Below, in pieces: positions 6,912 through 13,756 of a DNA stretch of 32,127 nt. Location: assembly GCA_050701115.1 (NCBI GenBank), contig JBOHER010000155.1, positions 1 through 32,127 on the forward strand. Reading direction: 5' to 3'. Source of the stretch: JBOHER01 sp050701115. Its GTDB lineage: Bacteria; Actinomycetota; Actinomycetes; Mycobacteriales; Pseudonocardiaceae. The notes beneath the pieces were generated by a model. It made no database searches. It was not told the origin of the DNA and worked only from the letters and a program-made list of their open reading frames with translations. Numbering within the stretch: the first letter of the stretch is position 1; each line of letters begins with the position of its first letter. The translations under genes and the position numbers were made by a program.

Positions 6912-7183
6912 CGCGGCGGCAGCCCGAACTCGCCGCGAAGATCCTCACCGCTCGTGGTCTCGCCGGCGGCGTACTCGCGCTCGGCGTCGTCCAGTGACGC
7001 ATCTACTCCGCGCTTGGACAGCCAGTACAACGTCTCGTGCAGGGACTCGAGGTCGTCGGCGGACATGAGCACCGCGGCCGGCCGGCCGTGGCGGGTAATG
7101 GTGATGATCTCGTGGGTGGCCTCGGCTTCGTCCACCAGGCCGGAGAGCTTGTCCTTGGCCTCGCTGAGCGGTAGCGTCCTCAT
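6908..7183 (-). CDS. relB: Phd/YefM-family antitoxin (RelF-like)
   Basis: A 91-residue antitoxin: MRTLPLSEAKDKLSGLVDEA followed by ITITRHGRPAAVLMSADDLE, the standard Phd/YefM DNA-binding and dimerising half. ETLYWLSKRGVDASL and a C-terminal tail EDLRGEFGLPPR follow; the tail wraps the toxin. The ETLYWL and EFG-PPR elements match mycobacterial RelF more than RelB. ATG 7183 is chosen because upstream codons are not family-like, and the repeated sites in 7192-7237 then lie immediately before it as operator. Confidence 0.88.
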   Translation of the reverse strand: MRTLPLSEAKDKLSGLVDEAEATHEIITITRHGRPAAVLMSADDLESLHETLYWLSKRGVDASLDDAEREYAAGETTSGEDLRGEFGLPPR

Positions 7184-7191
7184 GCCCCTAG

Positions 7192-7237
7192 AGTAGCCGA
7201 TAAAGTAGCCTGTGACTAGTCCAAAAGTTAGCCGATA
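7192..7237. promoter_or_regulatory. Repeated AGTAGCC(GATA) sites before the RelF-like antitoxin
   Basis: AGTAGCCGATA at 7192-7202, AGTAGCC at 7204-7210 and AGTTAGCCGATA at 7226-7237 stand in the same orientation within 46 bp, beginning 9 bp upstream of the antitoxin ATG. The arrangement suits cooperative binding of antitoxin dimers (conditional cooperativity is known for RelBE). It also overlaps the region where the minus-strand promoter must be. Confidence 0.45.
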
Positions 7238-7418
7238 TCTCGGTCGGGTTTGGCACCCTGCACCGCCGAGCCGGGGCGGAAGCGACCGTCGCCGTCGACC
7301 TGCCCGCCCGCGCCTTCGCGACAAAGTCTTTCAAAGGGTGAAAACCGCGCTTCTTGTCTGTCCCGCTGTCCCGGATCGTCGTCGGCCGAAGCACCAGTCC
7401 CCCGCACCGGAGGCCCCC

Positions 7419-8174
7419 ATGGCACAGGCGCCAGCACGATCCGTTTCCCCTTCGATGGCCAGGATCGCGGGCACATGTTTTATCGGTACCGCGATCGAGT
7501 GGTACGACTTCTTCATCTACGGCTTGGCGGCCGCGATGGTCTTCGGGCCGCTGTTCTTTCCTGAGTTCTCGCCGGTCGCCGGGACGCTCGCGGCGTTCGG
7601 CACGTTCGCGGTCGGCTTCTTGGCCAGGCCCCTCGGTGGCATTGTCATGGGTCATTTCGGCGACCGGATCGGGCGGAAGTCGATGCTGATCGCCTCCCTG
7701 CTGATCATGGGAGTGGCGACGCTGTGCATAGGGTTGCTGCCTACCTACGCGGTGGCCGGGGTGTGGGCGCCGATCCTGCTGGTCGTTCTCCGTTTCGTGC
7801 AGGGCATCGGGGTCGGCGGCGAGTGGGGTGGGGCCGTGCTCGTCTCGGTCGAGCACGCGCCGAAGAACAGACGTGGTTTCTACGGCAGCTTCCCGCAGAG
7901 TGTGCCTGCGGGAATCATCTTGGCCAACCTCGTTTTCCTCGGCCTGACAGCGGTCTTGTCCAACGATCAGTTCCTCGCCTGGGGCTGGCGAGTACCGTTC
8001 CTGTTCAGTGCCGTGCTCGTCGCCATTGGCCTGTACGTCCGGCTGCGGCTGACCGAGAGCCCGATCTTCGCCGAGACCAAGCTGGCCGAGCCGGAATCGC
8101 GGATGCCGGTCATCGAACTCCTCCGTGACCACTGGCGCCGGGCGCGGCCTGTTCGCCAGGACGATCCTGGATGA
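7419..8174 (+). pseudogene. MFS transporter of the metabolite:H+ symporter group, C-terminally truncated
   Basis: The ORF gives 251 residues, of which about 240 are true MFS sequence. N-terminal signature: GTAIEWYDFFIYGLAAAMVF, then FLARPLGGIVMGHFGDRIGR, the loop 2-3 motif, then VVLRFVQGIGVGGEWGGAVL. These mark the MHS subgroup (ShiA, ProP, PcaK-like carriers of organic and aromatic acids). A complete protein has about 430-450 residues and 12 helices; here roughly six helices remain. After HWRR the frame runs into a Rieske oxygenase gene read out of frame and stops at 8174. A two-helix-bundle carrier cannot work with one half missing. The start ATG 7419 has only a weak ribosome binding site. 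Confidence 0.83.
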
Positions 8175-8975
8175 ACCGATCGTGTTCTAACGCTCGCAGG
8201 CCGGCAAGGTGGTCGCGCTCGCCGATCGGTGTGTGCACCGTCGCTTCCCACTCTCGGAGAGCCGCCTGGAGGGCGACACGATCGTTTGCGGTTATCACGG
8301 CTTCACCTACGACAATGGCGGCAGCTGCGTATTCGTGCCGGGACAGAAACGGATTCCGCGGACCGCGCGGGTGCCGTCCTACCCGGTGGTGGAGCAGGAC
8401 TCCCTCGTCTGGGTGTGGATCGGTGACGCCGACAAGGCCGATGTGGACCTGATCCCGAGGGCGACGTGGCTCGCCGATCCCGCCTACACCACGGTGTGCG
8501 GCATGGAACCGCTGGCGGCGCGCTACGAGCTGCTCGTGGACAATCTGCTCGACCTGTCGCACGAGACTTACCTGCACGGCGGCTACATCGGCACACCGGA
8601 GGTCGCCGACACCCCGATCATCACCGAGGTGGACGAGGACAAGCGGATCATCTACGTCAGCAGGCACATGGACGACGCGGCATGCCCGCCGTTCTACGCC
8701 AAGTCCACCGGCATCGACGGACGCATCACCCGCTGGCAGGACATCGAATACCACCCGCCCTGCCTGTATCTGCTGCACAGCCGGATCGCCCCGGCCGGGG
8801 TGCTGCCTGGGCCGTCACCGCGCTCAACATCCTGGAAAAGGTCATCCAAGGCGAGCCGGAGGGGTACCAGGAGCTCTCGATCAACATCGACGCCGGTGGC
8901 CTTGCGGCGCGGCGTTTCCTCAAGCAGATGGCCCAATCCGGCCAAGCCACCGGACGAGTCCGGGTGCCGTCATGA
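8146..8975 (+). pseudogene. Rieske aromatic oxygenase, VanA-like O-demethylase alpha subunit, broken
   Basis: VanA-type enzymes demethylate vanillate and similar aryl methyl ethers. Homology starts abruptly at GLFARTILDEPIVF, about 20 residues into a normal protein, then a TAA (8188-8190) replaces the expected tyrosine codon. The Rieske site is intact in sequence: DRCVHRRFPL and VCGYHGFTY (C-x-H, C-x2-H). The mononuclear iron region VDNLLDLSHETYLHGG is also intact. Near 8810 the frame shifts and the text jumps to the C-terminal end (VTALNILEKVIQGEPEGYQE, LSINIDAGGLAARRFLKQMA), losing about 60 residues. So there are three lesions: lost 5' end, nonsense codon, and internal deletion with frameshift. 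Confidence 0.87.
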
Positions 8976-9205
8976 GCCAAGGCTTCGCCATGTTGCACGG
9001 AGACACCGTGTACCGCATCTACTGGAAGCTGGGCACCGATGTCCTGATCGGCGTGTGCCACTGCTGGGCGGAGCACGAGTCGGACGACCCCGTCGAGTTG
9101 TGGGACTGGTTGCTCGCCCACCCCGAGGGACATCGGTCGCCCCGAGACGACGGGGAGGCGCTGTCGCCGACCAGCAGACAACCGGTCGGTTCAAGCAGCT
9201 ACTGA
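8972..9205 (+). CDS. Small conserved-looking protein in the demethylase operon, unknown function
   Basis: A 77-residue protein, MSQGFAMLHGDTVYRIYWKL, GTDVLIGVCHCWAEHESDDP, VELWDWLLAHPEGH, with a tail of lower complexity. I do not know its family. It contains a CHC motif and many aromatic residues, and its ATG overlaps the oxygenase stop (ATGA, 8972-8975), so it was translated with the VanA-like subunit. A VanB-like reductase follows. It has no visible lesion, in contrast to both neighbours. It could be an assembly or electron-transfer accessory of the oxygenase; that is speculation from position only. Confidence 0.55.
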   Translation: MSQGFAMLHGDTVYRIYWKLGTDVLIGVCHCWAEHESDDPVELWDWLLAHPEGHRSPRDDGEALSPTSRQPVGSSSY

Positions 9206-9218
9206 GGGAGAGGAAACG

Positions 9219-10157
9219 ATGACCGCGATGACTGTGTCGCGCACCGAGGTGGAACTCGATGCGGTGCGGGAGCGCAAGGAGGTGGTTGCTGCGCCATGCC
9301 GACGGTGAGCGGCTGCCCGCGTGGGAGCCGGGAGCGCACATCGATCTCGTGCTGCGACCCGACCTGGTGCGGCAGTACTCGCTGTGCGGGGACCCAGCGG
9401 ACCGGTGTGTCCTCCGGGTCGCGGTGCTCCGCGAGCCAGACGGCAGAGGAGGTTCACAGTACGTGCACGAGCGGCTCGTCGACGGCGACAGGGTGCGGAT
9501 CCGCGGCCCGCGCAACCATTTCGGGCTGACGTGGGCGAAACGGTACGTATTCATCGCGGGGGGCATCGGGATTACGCCGATCGGGCCGATGGTGGCGGAA
9601 GCCGAAGCACGCGGTGCGGATTGGCGGCTGGTCTACGGTGGCCGGACGCGGGGGTCGATGGCGTTCGCCGATGAGCTGTGCGCTCACTACGGCTCTCGGG
9701 TCAGCGTGCGGCCTCAGAATGAGACGGGCTTGCTCGACCTGGACGAGTTGCTCGCCATTCCTCAGTCGCAGACGGCTGTGTACTGCTGTGGTCCCGAGCT
9801 ATTGCTGGCCGCGGTGGAGCAGCGCTGCGCACACTGGCCCGAGGGCGCGCTGCACGTGGAACGGTTCGCGCCCAAAGCTGACGCGGACTGGGGACCACGG
9901 GGTGCTTTCGAGGTCGAGCTGGCCCAGTCCGGCAAGGCCCTTCAGGTGCCGAGGGACCGTTCGATCCTGGAGGTCGTCGAGGATGCGGGGGTGCCGGTGT
10001 TGTCGTCCTGTCAGGAGGGAACGTGCGGCACACCGTGCTCGGCGGCGCAGTCGACCACCGAGACTCGGTGCTCACCGATGCGGAGCGGGCGGCAGGCGAC
10101 ACCATGATGATCTGCGTATCGCGCGCCTGCGGCCCCCGGCTCGTCCTCGATCTCTGA
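9219..10157 (+). pseudogene. VanB-like ferredoxin-type oxidoreductase (PDR family), frameshifted twice
   Basis: This would pass electrons from NAD(P)H via flavin and a plant-type [2Fe-2S] centre to the Rieske oxygenase. A normal start, GGGAGAGGAAACG then ATG 9219, gives MTAMTVSRTEVELDAVRERK, and the frame breaks near 9285. The next frame carries the body: RHADGERLPAWEPGAHIDLV, flavin motif RQYSLCGDP, NAD motif FIAGGIGITPIGPMV, and SCQEGTCG. Here about seven bases are missing, so the third cluster cysteine of the C-x4-C-x2-C motif is lost. A third frame holds the normal end (TVLGGAVDHRDSVLTDAERA to the TGA 10155-10157). Two independent lesions make it non-functional. Confidence 0.85.
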
Positions 10158-10190
10158 TCGTTCGCGCACCGGTCCATCACCACGGGCAAG

Positions 10191-11174
10191 ATGGAGGTCA
10201 TGCCCAGCGGGATTGGAGATGGGCAGGCCATGCCGACGGAAGGCGGACGGGGAAACAGCCGTTCGGTCACCAGCAAGGTGCTCGCCTTGCTGGACGCGTT
10301 CAGCCCCACCGCGCCTGAAGTGACCCTCAGCGAGTTGGCCCGCCGGGCCGGCGTGTCGCTGCCCACCGCCCACCGTCGTGCCGCGGAACTCCTCGAGTGG
10401 GGCGCCCTGGAACGTGACGCCGACGGTCGCTACCGGATCGGGCTGCGGCTGTGGGAGGTCGCCTCGCTCGCCCCGCGCAGCCTCGGCTTGAGGGAAGCTG
10501 CCATGCCGTTCCTCGAGGACCTCTACGAAGTGAGCCACGAGAACGTCCAGCTCGCGGTGCGTGAGGGCTTGGAGGTCGTTTTCGTCGAGCGCATCGCGGG
10601 CAGACACGCAGTTCCGGTGCTGACCAGGGTTGGTGGCCGCTTTGCCTTACACGCCACGGGTGTCGGCCTGGTGTTGCTCGCGCACGCCCCGGCCGACGTG
10701 CAGGATGAGGCCGTCAGCGCACCACTACACGCCTACACCGAAAAGACGGTCACCGATCCGAGACAACCACGGGAAATCCTCGCCGGTGTCCGTAAGGCCG
10801 GCTACGCGGTTAGCGACGGCCAGGTCACCACCGACGCGTTGTCGGTGGCCGCACCCATCCAGGCCACGGACGGTACGGTTGTCGCCGCAGTTTCCCTGGT
10901 CGTCCGGGCGGAAGGGGCGCAGGTAACGGCCCTGGCGCAGCTCGTCCAAACCGCCGCCCGCGGCATCTCCCGGTCGTTGGCAGCGCCGGCAGGCGGTCGG
11001 TGTTCCCCCGCGAGTTTCGCGGTTCGTGGCCGTACAGCGTTGAGCCTCGGTCTCACCGAACACCACCGCATCGACAGAAGAGCGAACGGTGAGCACGGTG
11101 TAGCGGTCGGTTCGCGCGGGCTCAGGTCAGCCAGCTTCAGTTTGCCCAGACTTTTAGCTACACTGGGTCCATGA
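10191..11174 (+). CDS. IclR-family transcriptional regulator with abnormal C-terminal extension
   Basis: A 327-residue reading frame. Residues about 25-85 form the winged helix (VLALLDAFSPTAPEVTLSEL, ARRAGVSLPTAHRRAAELLE). The IclR effector domain follows: SHENVQLAVREGLEVVFVER, LHATGVGLVLLAHAP and PIQATDGTVVAAVSLVV. Typical proteins end near residue 265 (ARGISRSL); here some 60 residues without family character follow, up to a stop overlapping the next antitoxin start (ATGA, 11171-11174). The original stop may have been lost in a rearrangement. By position it would have controlled the demethylase cluster. It is clearly related to the IclR protein at 21859-22626. Starts at 10200 or 10230 are possible. 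Confidence 0.83.
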   Translation: MEVMPSGIGDGQAMPTEGGRGNSRSVTSKVLALLDAFSPTAPEVTLSELARRAGVSLPTAHRRAAELLEWGALERDADGRYRIGLRLWEVASLAPRSLGLREAAMPFLEDLYEVSHENVQLAVREGLEVVFVERIAGRHAVPVLTRVGGRFALHATGVGLVLLAHAPADVQDEAVSAPLHAYTEKTVTDPRQPREILAGVRKAGYAVSDGQVTTDALSVAAPIQATDGTVVAAVSLVVRAEGAQVTALAQLVQTAARGISRSLAAPAGGRCSPASFAVRGRTALSLGLTEHHRIDRRANGEHGVAVGSRGLRSASFSLPRLLATLGP

Positions 11175-11440
11175 CCGTAATCCCGCTGGGCGAGGCTCGC
11201 AACGAGTTGTCGAAGTACGTGGCCGAGGTCGAGCGTACCCATGACCGGGTAACGATCACCCGGCACGGTCACCCGGCGGCCGTGCTGGTCTCCCCTGACG
11301 ACCTGGCCGGACTGGAAGAAACCCTCGATATGCTGCGGACACCCGGCGCGGTAGAGGCCATCCGCGAAGGCCAGGCCGACGCAGCTGCTGGCCGCTACGT
11401 CGGCCTTGAGGACATCAAGGACGAGTTCGACACCGAGTGA
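11171..11440 (+). CDS. relB: RelB/Phd-family antitoxin (RelBE1-like)
   Basis: An 89-residue antitoxin: MTVIPLGEARNELSKYVAEV, RVTITRHGHPAAVLVSPDDL, AGLEETLDMLRTPGAVEAIR, EGQADAAAGRYVGLEDIKDE. It follows Mycobacterium tuberculosis RelB1 (Rv1247c) almost motif for motif, as I recall it. The first half is the Phd-like operator-binding part, and the second half binds the toxin. The AT-rich stretch ACTTTTAGCTACACT just before the ATG is the probable promoter/operator. The stop overlaps the toxin GTG by 4 bp. Confidence 0.9.
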   Translation: MTVIPLGEARNELSKYVAEVERTHDRVTITRHGHPAAVLVSPDDLAGLEETLDMLRTPGAVEAIREGQADAAAGRYVGLEDIKDEFDTE

Positions 11441-11703
11441 ACGTGCCCCATCGGGTTCGGGTCACCGCCCGAGCACGACGTGACATGCGCAAGCTGCCGG
11501 AGAAGGTCGCCGCCGCATGCATCGAGTTCATCGCCGGTCCGCTCGCCGACAACCCCCGGCGACTTGGCAAACCGTTGCGCGGAGAACTGGCGGGACTCCA
11601 CTCGGCTCGGCGCGGTGAGTATCGCGTTATCTACGAGATCGATGACGACCCGCCCATCGTAGTAATCGTCTACGTCGACTGGCGCGGCGATGTGTACCGC
11701 TGA
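11437..11703 (+). CDS. relE: RelE-family toxin (RelE1-like mRNA interferase)
   Basis: An 88-residue toxin using the GTG at 11437 (GTGA overlap with the antitoxin). Family sequence: RVRVTARARRDMRKLPEKVA, AACIEFIAGPLADNPRRLGK, PLRGELAGLHSARRGEYRVI, YEIDDDPPIVVIVYVDWRGD. The LPEKVAAACIEF and GLHSARRGEYRVIYEIDD stretches match mycobacterial RelE1 (Rv1246c). All expected basic residues are present, so it is probably active when freed from its antitoxin. The stretch 11704-11880 after it shows no gene. Confidence 0.9.
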   Translation: MNVPHRVRVTARARRDMRKLPEKVAAACIEFIAGPLADNPRRLGKPLRGELAGLHSARRGEYRVIYEIDDDPPIVVIVYVDWRGDVYR

Positions 11704-11880
11704 GGGCCGCACGGTCGCGAGAGCCGGGTGAACACCGCCCCGGCACGCCGGCACCGAATACTGCGTCATCTGGCGGCCATAGGCCTATCGCACGGCGTAG
11801 GCGTCGTAAGGCGCTACGTCCGCTCGCCAGAAGGGCACCTATCGCGGGCGATGCCACTGCAAGTCGTGTCTTCGAAGCCT

Positions 11881-12018
11881 TCAAGTCGCCGTCCACCGTG
11901 CCGCGGTGATCAGGATGATCCGCCGAAGACCCTGCCCCGTCGGGCCGAGGGTGTGCACCGGACCGAGCTCCACGTGAACATGGGCGATCTTGCGCAGGGT
12001 CAGCGGTGGGATGGCCAT
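11881..12018 (-). pseudogene. DUF3237 family protein, N-terminal stub
   Basis: The ATG at 12018 begins MAIPPLTLRKIAHVHVELGP, VHTLGPTGQGLRRIILIT, which is the opening strand region of DUF3237 proteins (about 150 residues, a beta-barrel fold often encoded in aromatic and fatty-acid catabolic clusters). Similarity ends after about 36 residues and the frame stops at 45. Its start lies 3 bp past the end of the hydratase remnant, so the two were co-transcribed. Confidence 0.6.
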
Positions 12019-12020
12019 GG

Positions 12021-12326
12021 CTAGGCTCCCGCGTAGTGGCGGTAGACGGTCAACCCGTAGTTGACGCTCATCGAGATGTCGCCGATCCCCAGCAGTTCGT
12101 TTAACAACGGGATGATCAAGGCGAGGGTGAGGTAGCCGTGGGCGATCGGTCCGCCGAACGGTCCGGCCGTGGCCTTCTCCACGTCGACATGGAGCCACTG
12201 GTGGTCGTCGGTCGCGTCGGCGAAGGTGTGCACCCGATCCTGGGTGATCTCCATCCAGTCGGTATGGCCGAGGTCGGCGCCGGACAGCGCCCTGAGTTCG
12301 TCGACACCGTTCGCGGTGATGGTCAT
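12021..12326 (-). pseudogene. MaoC-like (R)-specific enoyl-CoA hydratase, C-terminally truncated
   Basis: The ATG at 12326 follows a good GGAG site. The sequence ITQDRVHTFADATDDHQWLH, VDVEKATAGPFGGPIAHGYL, TLALIIPLLNELL is the hot-dog core, with the catalytic D/H dyad in ADATDDHQWLH and PIAHGYL. After ISMSVNYGL it leaves the family sequence, giving TVYRHYAGA and a stop, at about 100 of the usual 150 residues. The C-terminal strands that complete the hot-dog sheet are gone. These enzymes hydrate 2-enoyl-CoA in beta-oxidation-like pathways, which fits the CoA ligase remnant upstream. Confidence 0.8.
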
Positions 12327-12346
12327 GTAGGGCTCTCCTGTTCTGG

Positions 12347-13024
12347 TCACGACTTGCCGTAGCGTGCGCGAATCGTTTTCGTGAGGATCTTTCCGGTGGC
12401 GTTACGGGGAAGTGCGTCCACCAAGACCACCGTCTTCGGGACTTTGTATTTCGCGAGCCTTTCCCGCAGGAAGTCGAGCAGTTCCGGCTCGTCGGCGCTC
12501 GCGCCGGGCTTGAGCGCGACGAGTGCCCGGCCGACCTCGCCCCACTTCTCGTCGGGGACACCGATCACGGCGCACTCGGCGACGGCCGGATGGTCGTAGA
12601 GCACCGACTCCACTTCGGCGGGGTAGATGTTCTCCCCGCCCGAGATGATCACCTCCTTGATACGGTCCACAATGGACACATAACGGCCCTCATCGGTCAC
12701 GCCGACGGCCCCGGAGTGGAACCAGCCGTCCGCATCAACGACACTCGCGGTGTCCTCCGCGCGTCCCCAGTAGCCACGCATCACATTCGGGCCGGAGACG
12801 GTGATCTCGCCCTTCTCGCCGTCGCCGACCTCATGCCCGTCGGTGTCGACCACCCGCACGTCAGTGAAGAAGTGCGGCACGCCCGCCGTGCCTGCCTTGG
12901 CGCTGCTCATGTCCCTGGCCAGATACAACGCGCCGGGTGCGGCTTCGGTCATGCCGTATCCCTGGCTGAACGCGAGGCCACGTTCCAGGTAGTTGCGGAT
13001 CGTGGCGCTCGGCACCGGTGCGCC
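12347..13024 (-). pseudogene. Acyl/aryl-CoA synthetase (AMP-binding), C-terminal half only
   Basis: ANL-superfamily ligases make acyl-CoA from acid, ATP and CoA. Present: CGGAPVPSATIRNYLERGLA, GYGMTEAAPG (A5), YVSIVDRIKEVIISGGENIY (A8), VAECAVIGVPDEKWGEVGRA and the catalytic-lysine end PRNATGKILTKTIR (A10). Missing: about the first 300 residues with the P-loop motif. In addition, the invariant aspartate of the A7 motif (normally HTGD) is alanine here (GWFHSGAVG, codon GCC instead of GAC). The 5' truncation point lies within a few tens of bases of the truncated PaaX gene on the opposite strand. Downstream is the MaoC remnant. Confidence 0.85.
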
Positions 13025-13044
13025 GCCACAGTCATGATCACGCA

Positions 13045-13575
13045 CGGGTCGTCCAGATCGATCGGTTCGTCGATCTGCCCGACGCATGGCGCAGCCAGCG
13101 GCACGATCTCCGGTCGAAACTGATCTGGGCCGGGTTCGGACCGCTGCAGAATGGGCTGTGGATCGCTCCCGGCGAGGTCGACGTACCACCCGTCATCGAC
13201 GATCTCGACCTCGACAGCTATCTCAAGGTGTTCACCGCCCGAGCGGCTAAGCCAACCGAATCCGAGCAGTTGGCACACGCCGCATTCGATATCGCCGAGA
13301 TCGCCTCCCGATACGAGGACTTCCTGCAGCGCTGGGACCGTGAGGACCCGCTCGCCGAGCTACCCGACGACCTCGCAAGGCAGCTCGTCCTGCACACCGA
13401 CTGGTTACGATTGGTGCGATCCGATCCCCACCTGCCCGCCGAGCATCTACCGCAGGACTGGCCCGCGATTCGCGCCGAGGAACTCTTTCACACTTCGGCA
13501 TCCGCGTACGACAAGCGGGCACGGGCGATCGCGACATCGGTGCTGGAGACCATCCCGGTCGTTGACCTTCACTGA
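13045..13575 (+). pseudogene. PaaX-family regulator, N-terminal DNA-binding domain missing
   Basis: PaaX proteins repress phenylacetate-type catabolic genes in response to the CoA ester. The readable part is the central and C-terminal region: AWRSQRHDLRSKLIWAGFGP, LQNGLWIAPGEVD, DFLQRWDREDPLAELPDDLA, LHTDWLRLVRSDPHLPAEHL, PQDWPAIRAEELF. The N-terminal winged helix (about 90-100 residues) is absent, and the frame begins in junction sequence shared with the ligase truncation. It can no longer bind DNA in the normal way. The C-terminal end looks complete. Confidence 0.8.
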
Positions 13576-13621
13576 CCAAGGTGCGTTCTGCGTGGTGTCG
13601 GATCCTCCGTCGCGCAGGAGC

Positions 13622-13756
13622 CTGATCCGGCCAGTTCTCGATCGGCTCGGCCGGATCGACCTGAAGATACAAGCGACTGACGTCGGACGAGCGCAAGCTG
13701 TGCAGCGCGAATCCGTTGTGGTGAAAGGCATAAATCAGCTCACCGGAGGGAACCAC
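13622..13756 (-). pseudogene. PobA-like 4-hydroxybenzoate 3-monooxygenase fragment
   Basis: About 45 residues, PSGELIYAFHHNGFALHSLR, SSDVSRLYLQVDPAEPIENW, PDQ, match the middle of PobA, the FAD enzyme that makes protocatechuate from 4-hydroxybenzoate (the I/M-Y-A-x-H-x-x-GFAL-S-RS segment). The frame is lost on both sides. The fragment is too short for the FAD-binding motifs, so this is only a scar of the gene. It touches the stop of the intact hydrolase gene at 13757. Confidence 0.6.

Noticed and set aside
7319..7345. CTTTCAAAG dyad before the MFS gene as an operator
   Set aside because: Too short (4-bp arms) and not repeated; chance occurrence is likely.
7188..8132. 314-codon minus-strand frame opposite the MFS gene
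   Set aside because: Highly charged, no domain; the MFS helices are on the plus strand.
11704..11880. Possible small gene or repeat array after the RelE toxin
   Set aside because: Only short dyads such as GGCCATAGGCC; no start with a ribosome binding site or conserved frame.
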